64,000 nucleotides of DNA from Acephala macrosclerotiorum (taxonomy: Eukaryota > Ascomycota > Leotiomycetes > Helotiales > Mollisiaceae), in assembly GCA_014904845.1 (NCBI GenBank), contig MU119205.1, positions 806,001 through 870,000 on the forward strand, given 5' to 3'. The notes beneath the pieces are model-generated. The model was given only the letters and a program-made list of their open reading frames with translations, made no database searches and was not told the DNA's origin. How positions within the stretch are numbered: position 1 is the first letter of the stretch; every line of letters begins with the position of its first letter. This document shows positions 44,883 to 56,987 of the stretch, in pieces. A program made the position numbers and the translations under genes.

Positions 44883-45693
44883 ATGGCATCGCTCTTCGGC
44901 TCAGGAACCACAGCAATCTCTCTAAGTCTGACCACCTCCCTCCTATCAATCCACCACTCGGCATAAATCTCAGCTATGCAGTACTACAACCTACAACACT
45001 CATTATTATGGAGAATGCATGGCTCTCATCAGGCTCACATTTCTAGATCTAAGACCAAAATGGCTCGAGTTCTGCAACGCAAAGACAAGAGCATGACATC
45101 ATTATCCTCATCAACCAGCAAGATCTTCACAGACAACGTTAGAAAAAAAAAATTCAAACTGAAGGAGAACGCCAACAAATTCAATAAAACATTCTATGGC
45201 GAAACACCAGATAGAAGAAAGCTTTTTGAAATGAAGGAGAAAGTGAACAATAAGTTATCATTTCTTTGCAGTTTAAGCGATAGAAAACAGGGGCGGGGTA
45301 ATTTTTGTTGATTCGATTTTGTAGTAGTTCAAACATTCCTCGGGAAGTCGAAATTCATGGTGGAATTCATCAATGCTTCCAATAGAGCGCATATCGAGCT
45401 TTTGATGGAGCCGGATGAAGAGACGATGATCACGATGGGTGATGTGGTGGTCGCGGAGATCAAGAAAAAGCAATTGACGGCGAGGAATTTGTTGCTTGGT
45501 GAGCGAACGGTGAGTACAGCTCCAAGTCGTGATGTCTAATAAATGGCAGGGCTGACTTACGTTCCTTAAGTATACAGTAGATGTTTCGCCGGGCGTGGAT
45601 CTGTCATTGATTGCAGCGATTGTATTGGTCTGCATCAAAAAGCTACTGAGGACACAATCCTCGAGGCCGTACTTGGAAGTTGAATCATCTTGA
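44883..45693 (+). pseudogene. LURP-one-related / tubby-like protein, pseudogene
   Basis: LURP-one-related proteins share the tubby C-terminal beta-barrel fold; in moulds they are about 200 residues and uncharacterised. The diagnostic end is clear: after an intron at about 45513-45570, YTVDVSPGVDLSLIAAIVLV reads like the family signature around APGVDLALIAA. Upstream are NLSYAVLQPTTLI, a DQNG turn, KIFTDN, FNKTFYGETPDRRKLFEMKE, GKSKFMVEFINASN and ITMGDVVVAEI. Lesions: a frame change after the ATG at 44883, TAG and TAA before DQNG (about 45046-45054), a frame change near 45080-45100, and a stop-bearing stretch near 45275-45320. The beta-strand order is preserved, so identification is fairly safe. 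Confidence 0.65.
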
Positions 45694-46055
45694 AATATTA
45701 TCTTGTTTTGACTTCAGTGTCTTGATGTTGAGCTATTGATAGTCGTGTGCATGTTTACGGCGCTTCGGAAATTTGCTTGAATACTTGCTTGGTACCGACA
45801 AACCCAATTTTAAGACCTTATCAGTCCATCCAGGAACTATGGATATGTCCGAAACTAAGGAAACATTGGGTGTGCAAATACTCCCGAGTGTACCTTCCCT
45901 CCTTGGCAGAGAGTCTGCGTCATGTGATGATACTACTGCCACTTTGCGCCTTCCCTTCCAGCTTACATCCCACATCCCACGACTTCGACTTCACAAGCAT
46001 CTTTTTTTTTTCACAACATACTTCATCATCAAGATATCGCACGGCTACAGAAAGC
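45694..46055. other. Short intergenic, upstream of the HET gene
   Basis: About 360 bp. In-frame open sequence precedes the HET ATG from 45747, but it shows no HET-family character; treated as leader. Confidence 0.5.
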
Positions 46056-47870
46056 ATGGAATTAGAAAACCTTGGCCGGGATTGGCGAATCTTCAGCACC
46101 TTGCCCCTTGGTCACATTCGCATCCTACATCTTGCTCCAGGTCAGCCATCGGAGCCTATCCATGTCAAATTGAGTCGTTTCCCCCTCTCTGCAGCCCCTG
46201 AATACGAATCGCTCTCGTATACTTGGGGCACCGCCATTCGGGATCACTTTGTCACATATTCTGGATCCAGCGTCCAAGTCCCAGGATGGAGAGTGACACG
46301 AAATCTCTACTTCGCACTGCAGCAGTTACGCCATCCGCAGAAAACACGTAATTTATGGGTTGATGCGTTATGTATCAAGCAAGAAAATCCCCAAGAACTA
46401 TCAGAACAAGTCCGCATCATGAAGGACATCTATGCAAAGGCATCCAATGTTGTCATTTGGCTCGGAGAAGAAACACCTAGTGACAGAATGGCTTTCAGCG
46501 TTCTCAATTTGTTTCGCTGCCAATTCCAAGCCCGAGGCTTCTTCCACTTTTCGTTGCAGGATTACGGCAACGGATGTTTTCCGACAAAAACGGCATATCA
46601 TTGGGTTGCATTATTATATTTCTTTCAGAAATCGTGGTGGCTTCGGGTCTGGATACTACAGGAGATGGTTATGGCAAAACGAGCTACCGTCGTGTGTGGA
46701 ACATTGAATGAGGACTGGGAGTTGGTCATGAAGGTGGCGCAGTCACTATCAAACGCCAATACGATCGGAACGAATGATGTCGTGAATCAAGCCCATGGGA
46801 TCCATTCCGTAGGGGTCATCAAAATTTTGAAAAACAGACAAGATATGCCTCTGCTAGCTCTTCTACTGATCACACGGGTCTATTGAGCTACAGATCCGAG
46901 AGACAAGGTTTTTGCGTTACTGGGTCTGACTTCGGATAGGATCAATTTTGAAAGAAACTACAAGTTCATCAACTACAATAAAACCGCAGCGAAGATTTTC
47001 ACATCATTGGCGAGGCACTTTCTAAGATCAGAGAACGCTCTCGAGTACCTCTCCTATGCTGGACTCAGTCGTCCTTGGTCCACTGAGAATCTCGCCTCAT
47101 GGGTCGTAGATTGGGGCTTTCCAAATGATCAACGGTGTGCTATCGGTGCTGAGATACTCGCCGGATACAAAGCTGCTGGGGGAACAAGCCCAACTTTTAC
47201 AATCTCATCCTATGGGTACTCTTTATCCGTCAGGGGCTATGTCGTCTCTACTATCTATTACCTTTCTTTCTTTGTCCGACGAGCAGACGACCTTAGCTGG
47301 AGACTCGCAAACACGGAACATTACTTCAATACCCAACGAGAGAATGAAAAGCTCCAGATCCGAGCCGTGGATGATATATTGAACTTTGATTTTCGTATTC
47401 CTAAACACCAAACACGATATGAAGCTGTTTGGCGAACTCTCGCCTGTGGCATGGACTCCCACTCTGCCCGGCTTGTGCCAAATTGTCTTGCTGCGCACGA
47501 TGCTTACCGCCAAAGTATTGAAGCTACAGAAGATCGGGCCAACTCGTCGAGAGGATTCAACTTGGATTGGTTCGACATAGAGAAAAGAGCGGATCCCAAC
47601 CAACATGTACTGGCGGGCGCGAGAATGTACAGCATTGGACGAAGGATGTGCTTTACAACATCAGGATACATAGGAAGCGTTCCTCATGAAAGCCAAATTG
47701 GGGACATGATATGCATATTCGAGGGCGGCAAAGTGCCATTCGTTGTGAGAAATAAAAGCGGTGGAGGGCAGCAGTTGGTGGGAGAATGTTACATACACGG
47801 GATCATGGATGGGGAGTTGATGGAGAAGGCCTTGATAAAACACGTGAGAGCGATATTTAATTTCCACTAG
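46056..47870 (+). pseudogene. Heterokaryon-incompatibility (HET) domain protein with one in-frame TGA
   Basis: HET-domain proteins trigger programmed cell death in fungal non-self recognition. From ATG 46056 the frame is 604 codons with a single internal stop, TGA at 46884-46886 (codon 277). The domain is textbook: YESLSYTWG (52-60), NLYFALQQLR, LWVDALCIKQEN, IYAKASNVVIWLGEE and WWLRVWILQEMVMAKRA. The stop sits immediately before ATDPRDKVFALLGL, the most conserved late motif, and the following 327 codons stay open and family-like (LASWVVDWGFP; GDMICIFEGGKVPFVVR). No intron can remove the stop. As read, the product is a 276-residue HET domain without the C-terminal half. CGA to TGA is the simplest origin. 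Confidence 0.8.
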
Positions 47871-48025
47871 AGTCCATATTTCTGGCTCAATTCAACATTG
47901 TACCCAAGAGACCAAACGAGTGTAGCGTTAGATACTTTTATCATTCTTCGAGGCGAACAAGTCAGGCCTCATCTTCCCAACGAGTAAAACGTGGCATATG
48001 AGTGTGCGAGCTCAAGAGCTCAATC

Positions 48026-49206
48026 TCAACCGTTGTAGTTCTTGTTGATAGCACCAACAATGAGATCACCATTTCCACTCGGTTGTGCCCATCCTGATAC
48101 TTTGTCAGCTCAGCTTTCGGACAGGTCAAACATTCACCTACCAGCACACGATTGATCAGGACGAGTACAAGAGTTGATAGCCCACAACACAGAAACAGCC
48201 ACATCAGTGCTAATAAAAGTCGATAGTAAGATGTACTGAGCGCTTGAACTGAAGAAGGAGGGTGGAGAGGGTGTATTCACCAACGAGCAGAGCAGCTATC
48301 AGAATGACACGAATTAATAACCTTCGCATTCCCAGCCGTACACATTGTATCACCTTGACCATAAGTCGTGCCACCACAGTTTTGGTTCAGAGAATTGAGG
48401 TATTAGTAACAAGCGATGATGTCCTGGACGTCTACGTAGGCAGCGTCTTGAGGTCCGCATACGGATTGGAATGCGGTGGCTCATTTGGTGAGTAGGACGG
48501 GAATTGCGAGAGAGGTTAGATTTGGGTGTACGTGGAGGTTGGAGTAGGCTGCTCGCGGGAGACCTATAATGTGGGGTTTCAAGATTTTCCCCTACCCACG
48601 GGGGACCCTATAAATGAGAATATATTATTCCTCTACTTATAGTTTCCCCTATAGAATTTGTGGGAGCCCTATAGCGGATGCATAAATTATATAAAAATAC
48701 GTAAGTAAATAAAACAGATTTTACCGTATTTTTACGTATTAAATATTATTATTTACTTTGAAACTTTTAAATATCGAGTATTTGCTTTTCGAGTATTGAT
48801 GAACAATTTTCGAATATATTTAAATTATAAACTAAAATATATTAATTATATTTAATATATTTATTTTAATTTTCGATTTTTTTACGATTTTTTTAATAAT
48901 CGTTTTATTATTTTTAAAATTAATCGGACTGTTTCAAAGCTTTGTAAAAGAAGTATAAAAAAACTCTATCCATATCCACCCCATTGTTTTTTCGCGAGTA
49001 GCCTAGGTTGGAGACGTACTGGTGGGGATGGGCATGTTGTAGAGCTGGGCGGAAGTGAGGTTTAGTTCTGCGAGGGAAGGTAGGCCAGGACCAGGGATGA
49101 CTTCCGGGTAGATTTTCTCTGCGTCTACGGTGGGAAGTGCTGTAGCGGCTTTGAAGCGGATGATGGCAGCGACGAGAATAGAACGGGATATAGTTGTGGC
49201 GAGCAT
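48026..49206 (-). pseudogene. Small secreted cysteine-rich protein with one nonsense codon
   Basis: Four exons (49206-49020, 48479-48281, 48209-48142, 48093-48026) join in phase throughout to 173 codons, which argues strongly for the model. A signal-peptide-like start (MLATTISRSILVAAI...ALPTVDA) is followed by YPEVIPGPGLPSLAELNL, a motif I associate with fungal small secreted proteins, then about nine cysteines (VCGPQ, ACY, NCGGTTYG, MCTAGNA, NSCHSDSCSA, NSCTRPDQSCAG). A single TAA at 48403-48405 interrupts after ACY, where CAA is the obvious precursor. Intron 1 is about 540 nt, ten times the local norm, because it holds an AT-rich segment. Likely apoplastic or cell-wall protein; role unknown. 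Confidence 0.7.
48560..48960. mobile_element. AT-rich insertion-like segment inside intron 1
   Basis: About 400 bp, strongly AT-rich, with CCCTATA repeated at the left side (48606, 48647 and 48669) and poly-T and TTTAAT stretches to the right. It sits inside an intron of a gene whose other introns are about 50-70 nt. No clear terminal repeats or coding sequence; could be a decayed element or a RIP-like region. Confidence 0.4.
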
Positions 49207-50512
49207 GATTGCGGTGTTTTGAAATGTGAAGATAAGAGAGGATTTGGATTGAGATGATACTGTGGAAAGGAGCTTTTGAAAGTGAGTTCCTGTTGACTTC
49301 TGGCGACATCAACTTGACTTTGTACTCGTGAGGCTGGGCCGCACGATTAATGAAATCTGCATGTGCCTCACTGCTCATTCTGCTACGCGTATTTCGAAAG
49401 TACCTAAAGATGCGCTTTATCAATCTGGTTAAATTTCGAAGGTGGGCAGCTGTTTGGCGATGCTTTCGGCGCAGCACATTGCGCCTAAATAGAGAAATAG
49501 ATTGGATGACCTGAACCTTGACCAAACTCGGACATCTCGGCCTTTCTAAACTTGCGATTGTTTAAAATGATTCTGCATCGGCCAATACCCATTCGGCATG
49601 TTGCGGTGGTGCTGATTGAATTTTGCAGCGAGGCATGCAAATTCATTTAGGACATTCTGGAGGTCTAAGAGATCTTAAAACTGCCGACTTTGGGGGCCGG
49701 GGGGGGATAGTGGCGCAGTTGAAGAATTTCGAATTCATCTAAGCGACTTTCTCAAGGAGGCAACGGCAAGAAAATGTGAAGACTTTTTGAACATTGAGCA
49801 TTGCCTGCACGTGATAAGGAGAAAATCCTACCTTCAGTACTTGAGAAACTCGGTGTAAGCTATGACTCTAGTCTCTGAAAGTAATAAAGAACATATGCTA
49901 GGACTTACTAGAGACTGAGGCAGAAGGACACTGAGGCCGGTCACTTTCAATACTATTTTCGCGATGCCAAACATTGGCGAAAAGCACAAAGCACAAACCT
50001 CCATTCTTGTCCGTGGGGCTGGTCACTTCATGTTGGTGGTTGTTGACGGTAGAAGAAGACCTGGGAAGAGGTTATATATACCCGTCGGAATGGTGGGGGC
50101 CGGATGATGCCCTACTTAAAACTGATTATCAATGACTCACCCTCCAAACATGAACCTACTGGGGAATGTTGGTACTTGATCTTCGAGCCTGTCTCGAACT
50201 TTCAATGTGCAAGTCCCCGCCAGAGACAATTGAACTTCCACAATTGCGTACATGTAAATGCGTTCCCTTAAAAACAATTTCTCCCAAGACGCCTCGATGC
50301 CGTGTCGGATATGCTCACTTGAGCTTAGGCGCCAAGTCAGATTGTAGAATGAACCTTCCCACATTTCCTAATTTTGGAACGAAAATCCAGCAACGCAGAT
50401 CGACAAGAATGGCAACTGGCTGAGATAAGGCCTCCTGGCCAATGCATTCTATCTCTATCTGTTCAATTCTCATCTATACCCAAACACCCCATCAGTTACG
50501 TGAGTGCTACCT
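49207..50512. other. Intergenic, secreted pseudogene to aldolase
   Basis: 1.3 kb with no gene. A short G run (GGGGGCCGGGGGGGG) near 49692-49706. Confidence 0.5.
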
Positions 50513-51587
50513 CTAAATTTGCTTGTAGATCCCCTTCATGTTCTGCTTTGGCAAATACTGCCTGAACTTCCCCAACTGCCCCAACCCATCCCCCATAATC
50601 GCATAAACATCCGCCGCCACAACAAGCAAACACTTCCCCTTACTCGTCTGTTCCATCTGCTCCGCGGTACCCATGCTGAACCCCGTAGCCGGCTTGTTAT
50701 GTTTCGCCATCGTGCTCTCGTACAACTTCACCGCTTCTGTCCATTCTGGCTCCGATCCTCCCATTCCTCCATTAGCTGGAAGTCCCATGGAGACTCGAGC
50801 ATCGAGAGTGCCAAGCCAGACGGCGTCGATTTCGGAGCCGCATTCGGTGAGGATGGCGTCGAGGTTGTGGATTGCTTCGAGGGTCTCGATTTGGATCACA
50901 ATGGCGGCTTGGTTGTTGACGTTTTCTTGCCAGTCCTTTGAGGGGTCGGGCCCGATGTCTGAGATTCCAGGAAGAAGGCGAGCGGGAGGGGCGGAGCGAG
51001 TGCCGTTGCGGACGGCGCCGAATTTGGCGGCGGAGATGACGTGCTTGGCTTCTTCAACAGTGTTGACTTGGGGAACCATGATTGAGGCTCCGGCATCGAG
51101 AGCCCAGCCGATGGCGGCGTGGTCGTGGCCGGGGACACTTGGTGATGTTAGTATGGGTGTGGGGTGTGGAGAAGGGAAAGCTTACCGGACGAGGGCGTGA
51201 CTTCGGCCTTCTGACATGAATTGGATGTCGTGTACCATCTTTGATATTGTCAGCGAAGGTCAGATGAATGATGAGTTGGCGAGGTCTTACTTGTGTCATG
51301 GTTTCAATGTTGCACGAGCTGTGTTCCCAATCGACGGCAACCATATCGTATCCGAGCTGAGCGACGATTTTGGCAATAGGTGGCGAAGAGATTCCACAGA
51401 AGTAGGCGAGAAGAGGTCGGATCTTTCCATCGTGAGCGTCTTTGATGGCTTCTCGAAATCGGTGGGGTTGAAGCAGTGATGGAGCTCGGTATGCTACCAT
51501 CCCTTTCGTCTCGACGTCAGCGTAGTTGATTGCGGGAAATCCTGTACTCTTGGTAGAGTGGCCATTTGTGGTTCCGTTTGTAGCCAT
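50513..51587 (-). CDS. HpcH/HpaI-family class II aldolase
   Basis: Exons 51587-51291, 51238-51186 and 51137-50513 with introns of 52 and 48 nt give 324 residues; the 53-nt middle exon (MVHDIQFMSEGRSHALV) was fixed by phase. The family performs retro-aldol cleavage of 2-keto-3-deoxy or 4-hydroxy-2-oxo acids to pyruvate and an aldehyde with a divalent metal. Visible: VAVDWEHSS (D-x-E-H, catalytic His), the RVP loop across the second intron, ALDAGASIMVPQVNTVEEA, metal-ligand Glu in VIQIETLEAI and Asp in WLGTLDARVSMGLP. It is the only intact gene in a run of pseudogenes. Substrate unknown; a rhamnonate- or hydroxyketo-acid catabolic role is possible. Confidence 0.85.
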
Positions 51588-53842
51588 TTTGAAAATGTGA
51601 AGGACAAAAGGTGGAATAAATATGAGGAGAGAAAAGCTGGAGAGGTAGAGATGGGATGAGAGAATGTTGATCGAAAGTTGGGCGATACCTTCTTTTTATT
51701 CATACAGCGTTCAAACGTGGCCAGGTAAGATGCGATGCAACGCGTGCAGGCTTCCGCGCCAGCAGCAACATAGTGCTGACAAGATCAACGAGGGAGAACG
51801 GCGAACAGAGTTTCATGCAACTTTCAGGATCTCTTAGCGTTCGACACGGACTTTACGGTGTGGTTCAGCCTCAGTGGCTGAACGGTTAGGTTACCAAGAT
51901 TTGGGGTCGCGTTCGGGTTTTTCGGGTAACCACGAATGGCCAGCCAGGGCGAACTTTCTTACTCATCCCAAGCTTGGAGCTTTGAAACAGAACCTTGCGA
52001 GCCTTGACTTGGCGGAATTATTGCTAGCGGTGAAGAATGTTGGAACCAGTGGAGGCGGAGCAGGTCTTGGGGCATTTTCTTCTGCGATTCCTTTTCGTGC
52101 TAATCTCTGCGACGAGCTCAACTAGGAAGACGCCGCGAGAGGTACGTAGGTAGTAGTGCTGACAAGGCTCTCCAGCCTTACCGAAAATCTCACGTTGCTC
52201 GCTTGGAAATTTGCTCTCACAGGGTGGGCGATCGCCTGTCAGAGCCTGTCACCACTAACTTCTCCTTGGTTTGCAAGGGTTGAAAACATGTCAAAATCGG
52301 AAAGCCTGACAAATGGACGTCCAAGCTTCGGAATGAGGGTAAGCTTAGCTTACAATAGTCATTTCATCCGTATCGGAGTTTGTACGAAGTACCTGCCGTA
52401 AATAGTAGCACCGACGGCCGAACATTAACTTCGTTAAATCCAGCGCTGGTGGCCTATCCGCGGCCGCTGTCAATGCCCTGAGCGTAAGCGAGAGGGGTTA
52501 GAGCCCCTGAAGTACCCCGAAGCTGTCCAATTTCGAGATTCAATGTTGCTGATTCTGGTGGATGGACATTACGAAGTGTTTCTAGTATCTCCGTATCTCC
52601 GTAACTCCGCAACTCCGCATCTCCATGGCGATAATGTATGCTGGGATTGTCGAAGGATTGTGTACAGCTGGTCTGTGCAGTCTCATAGGTCGAGTCGTAC
52701 TGTACAAACGAGTGCGCGGCAACATCGAATATGAATAAAGTGGGTAGTCTTAAAACGTAGTCCACTTGTTGCGTCGACACGATTTGAAGAGATGGATCTC
52801 ACTCGCTCCCCATCTCGTGTACAGTCATCGGGATGAATGAAACCAAGCACGACCAAACAAGACTCGAGAAATCGTTTTTGCTGCATGGAGATGACATGCC
52901 ACCTAACCGATATACGCAGGAAGGCCGTATATAGATTCCAATTTCTTCTTGAAAAACACCGCAGGATTGACAACGCGCGTTCCCAAGGCTGGTATGAAGA
53001 TCCACTACGGTATCAATCGCATCGTTGCTGTCTGTCAACGTCATATCATAGGGGAGGATTTCGAGCCAGATGAAATTGGCTTACGTGATAACAAGGGGGG
53101 AAAAAAGTCCCAAAGAAAGCAAGCAATCTGTCGTCAGAAAACAATTGATCTAGTTCGGGCCCAAGAGCGTGGTCTCGATAACAGGAGAGTTCAGAAATTT
53201 CGAAGGGTACCAGAGAATCCGGAAGTTCGGTCACATGATCAGTGTCCACTGCCTGCCAGAACTCCAGTTGTCAAGACTAGCGCATCCATCAAGCGGGTAA
53301 GAACGATAAACACATACACTTAAATTTTCTGAGGCCCTCTCCTGACCCTGCTATGGGAGTCTGAGGATGTGCTCGGTGTTGGACGTCCCGAGGACATGAG
53401 TCGAATCCGCGAAAAAGTACGCGAGCAAGCCTTGAAGCATAATGGAAACGTGTGTATAAAGAGATAACAAGTAGAGGGACTTACGCTGATTGTTAATATG
53501 AAGGGTTATATTCGCGAAGGACGGAGGTGAAGAGGATGGGATGAAAGTTATGAGGAAGATGTTACTGAGATGAGAAAGGAATAGCTGGGGATCTTATCTT
53601 ATCTTAGCGTGACAGGCGTCTGCGCCCTAGCGCCAGAGCGCCAGGACCCAGATTTCAAGCAAACGAACATCAAAACATCTGATCCTTCAACTATTCTACA
53701 ACACCGCGAAGCATAGAATACTACAATCCAAGGCCTCAGAACAATTGGCACGATTTTCCTCAGAGTTGGATCCGAGACTGGAGACCCACAAAGTTTTAGC
53801 AGAAGTAGGGACATTGCGGGGTATGCGGGGCAGCTACGAAAA
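51588..53842. other. Long intergenic stretch
   Basis: 2.25 kb without a supported gene. Several overlapping open stretches of 60-125 codons on both strands (for example + 52949-53323) lack motifs. A short repeat of CTCCGTATCTCCGTAACTCC type occurs at 52588-52620. Confidence 0.5.
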
Positions 53843-56800
53843 ATGCTCCCAGGCTTTCTCGAAAGTACCTACAAGAGGTACAAGAGTGACACCTCTACCT
53901 TTGTCAAATGGCTTTATGAGACTGGTACAAAGTGTGGTTATACTCCAACACCCGTCGACTTGAAGGATGCGGAGCCAGCAAAAGCACCTCGCTTGAAAGG
54001 GAAAGCACGAAAGGAGGCAAAGGCGGCCAGCAAGCCCAGTGAGTCATGCATGCCCTCCGTGCGTATCCAATGTATCGCGATGTAGCGTTTTCAATCTCTC
54101 GGCTGTTCTTGGATAATCGAAAAGGCTTGGGTCTGGCTGAAATGCCATGATCAATTTGGTGTTCTGAATTATGAGTATTGGCCAACGAGCTTGAACGAAT
54201 TCGATTCTCGAGAAAGCCATGCCCAGAATGTTCTAGCAAGGCTGAGAGATTGAAAACTTTGTATTGGCATGCAAACGGATGCAACTTTATCTCAAGTTGC
54301 AATGGCTAATTGGCTCAGCCTCAGCGACTGCTAAGGACGGCGGGAAACCTCGAGCATCCTGTCTCGTTAATCTGAAAGACTTAATGCCTCTTACTCAAGC
54401 CATTCTGAAGTCTGGAGGTCAATCCATTACGGTACCAACTGACATCCTACGAGCTGGTCTTCGGGCGGTATCTGCTCGCAAGCGCTGTACAGCTCACTTT
54501 ATCAAACAAACGGACTCGTAAGTCTCACTCAGAGCAAGACTGGCTTTTCATAGTTTCTAAATAGCATCCCCAAAGTTCCAGGAATCCTTAGAGATCATCA
54601 TTGGGCTTCCCATCCATGGTAGAGACGTACTGAGACTGACTTCTTGTGCATAGGTCTGATGTCGAGACATCGGAAGCTAATCAAAGCCATTCTTATTTCA
54701 CCACAGTCATGGAAAGCGTGATTATGAAGCTCCAGCCTCGCTTTGCTGTTTCCACGGGTAGAAGTACTGAGGAAGAAGATACTATGGTAAAAAAGAGTAG
54801 TATCGAAGAAATCGAGAATCGATTTGCCACACTTGAGGTCGAGGAACCCGCCGAAGTGGACCTTGAAAGTACCGCAGAAGCTGGGACATCGAACTCTCAA
54901 GCTCAAGAACCTGCTTACGAGGTTCAAGTTCCGGATAAGAAGGACGACTTCGAAGAAGAAAAGCTGTTTGCGATATACTGCTTGTTCGAGGATCTCAATC
55001 GACTACGTTCCTACGTCCAAAAAATATGGATTGACTACAAAGCACGAAACTAGACCTCATCACAGCATCTGTCACGATAAACACGGCAATCCAGCTAGCA
55101 AGGCGATCCCAAGATGAAATACTGACACTGTTCCCCGCGTCAATTGATTACCAGGAGATCCTCAGCACTCTTATTTCCCAGTATGCGAAGGCAACAAAGC
55201 AAGGACCTACTGGGCCTAATGACACTGGCGAAGTTGAGATGAATGACGCAGATGCCCAGTGGATCTTTGCTCCAGCACACAGTATGCTCGAAAGCTTCTG
55301 CGAGATCCTGCATCCCAGACAGGTACCCCAAATGAAGAGGGGTTATTTTGGTGTTTACAATCCTCGTGCCAATCGGTCTACAATGGATGCCACCGAGCAA
55401 AACCGCGAAGACCTCATCGTCCTGATAGAGATCTTACCCGAATTCTGCTTCCTAGCAAAATACAAGGTTCCTATGCTTGCGAAAGATGAGCTTACGCACG
55501 GTCTCTGCAGAATGGCTCTCACGAAGGAACTTCCAGTCTGGCTTGTGTTTGCCGTCACTATTTTCTTAGATATCCATCATATTCTCCGGGAGACTGTGGA
55601 TTCTGCGTTTCAAGAACTCAACAGTACTGCATTCCGCTTCGAAAAGACACTGGATCGATACTTCCAGCTGTCCGCAGGACTAGCCAAACCAAAGACATGG
55701 CCGAAGAAGAATGAGCAAGCCCTTCGCGAAATGAGAGAAACTCTCGACGAATGTGTATTTAAGGACGCAATCTTTCCACTCAAGGAGAGTCAATGCAGGT
55801 CGATGAATTACCCCGCACCTCCCGAGACTGAGCGTTTCTATCTCTACAAACGACATCCCGTCCTCTGCGGAATTTTGACATTCTCGATTCTACTAGAGCA
55901 GCGAGAGCTTGGATTGGCGCTGGCGCAGTGCATGGGCACAGTCATCTATCCCGCTCACCTCTACAACGCGCTTAGGGTCAAGAAAAATCCCGCCGCTCCC
56001 TGGCCGATGATGGACGAAGCCATAGCCACGCATGGCGAAAATCATATCTTCTTCGGTGCTAAGCCAACAACAATCCTTGATTGTTTCAAACAGACTTGCT
56101 TAACTCTAGGCCACTCCCCTGCGTCTTTCGCAATCAACCAGCGTCGAATTGAAACGAAGATTTCGAAGAAAGGCCCCCGAGGGCTAAACGAGGTTTCGCC
56201 TATTTCAGAACTTTTCTACAAAGGCATTCGAGACAATCAGGAACAGGAACAGGGTGCCATGGATATGGCGATGCACAAAATCGAAGCACTGTTGAATGAG
56301 CAAGCTCTCAGCAAAGACCTTGCCGGAAATTCCAAGAGCAAGCGATTGCGTCGAGAGTGGGCTTCTACCAAAAAGTTGAGTTCGATTGACCTGTAAGATC
56401 TTCGTTATACCGATATCCCATCGTTCTTGGGACATTCCAAATTCGGGGTTGAGATGTGCTGACACCGGATAGGCTGGATGCATTGATGACACCGATCCCG
56501 CAAGAACTCCCCCAGCTGAAATTCGATTACTTCGAGATGCACAGACAAAGTGTCGGCCTGTTGCGCAAGATGCACAAAGAGATGGATGAGGACTACACGA
56601 ACTTCTTTGGGCCAACCTACTTGGAGAACGAGTCGCAATTGCCCTTCCTTGGTCCTTGGACGCTCATGGTAAGTATACATTCGGCATTTCTAATCTCCCT
56701 GTCTTGCTAGCACGTTTTCGAGTTTAGTTGAGATCGGCCTCTTGCTCAGTGAAACTCGTTTTTGCGAGAATATTCCAGCAAGACAGGAACCTCGAAAACG

Positions 56801-56987
56801 CTCAACATCCCCATCATCCCGCCTTGTCCTGATGGAGACTAACAATCTACAGGCTGCGGTCGGAACACTGAAAGTCGCTGAAGCACAAGGTCTCTCCGAT
56901 GTAGGCAGTATGCTTCTTGAGAAAGCTGGGAAGATCTTGGATGATTACATCGCGAATGAGGTTGACAAGATCCCACCGGTGAACTGA
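53843..56987 (+). pseudogene. DUF6604-like protein, copy 1, one frameshift
   Basis: The start MLPGFLESTYKRYKSDTSTF with FVKWLYET is the N-terminal hallmark I associate with the fungal DUF6604 family. Exons 53843-54038, 54319-54517, 54654-56392 and 56473-56668, plus a last exon ending 56987, join in phase, except for one frame change near 55049-55053: IDYKAR is followed by a TAG unless a base is supplied, after which LDLITASVTINTAIQLARRS continues for 450 codons. Further segments: FLDIHHILRETVD, ERFYLYKRHPVLCGIL, KKGPRGLNEVSP, FDYFEMHRQSVGLL. The acceptor of the last exon is uncertain. About 800 residues in total. One lesion only, so a sequencing error or recent loss are both possible. Confidence 0.6.

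Noticed and set aside
46884..46901. Intron removing the HET stop (GTCTATTGAGCTACAG)
   Set aside because: Only 16 nt and it would remove part of a conserved motif region; far below workable intron length.
52588..52620. CTCCGTATCTCCGTAACTCCGC short repeat
   Set aside because: Only about four 8-9 bp units; ordinary microsatellite-like sequence without context.
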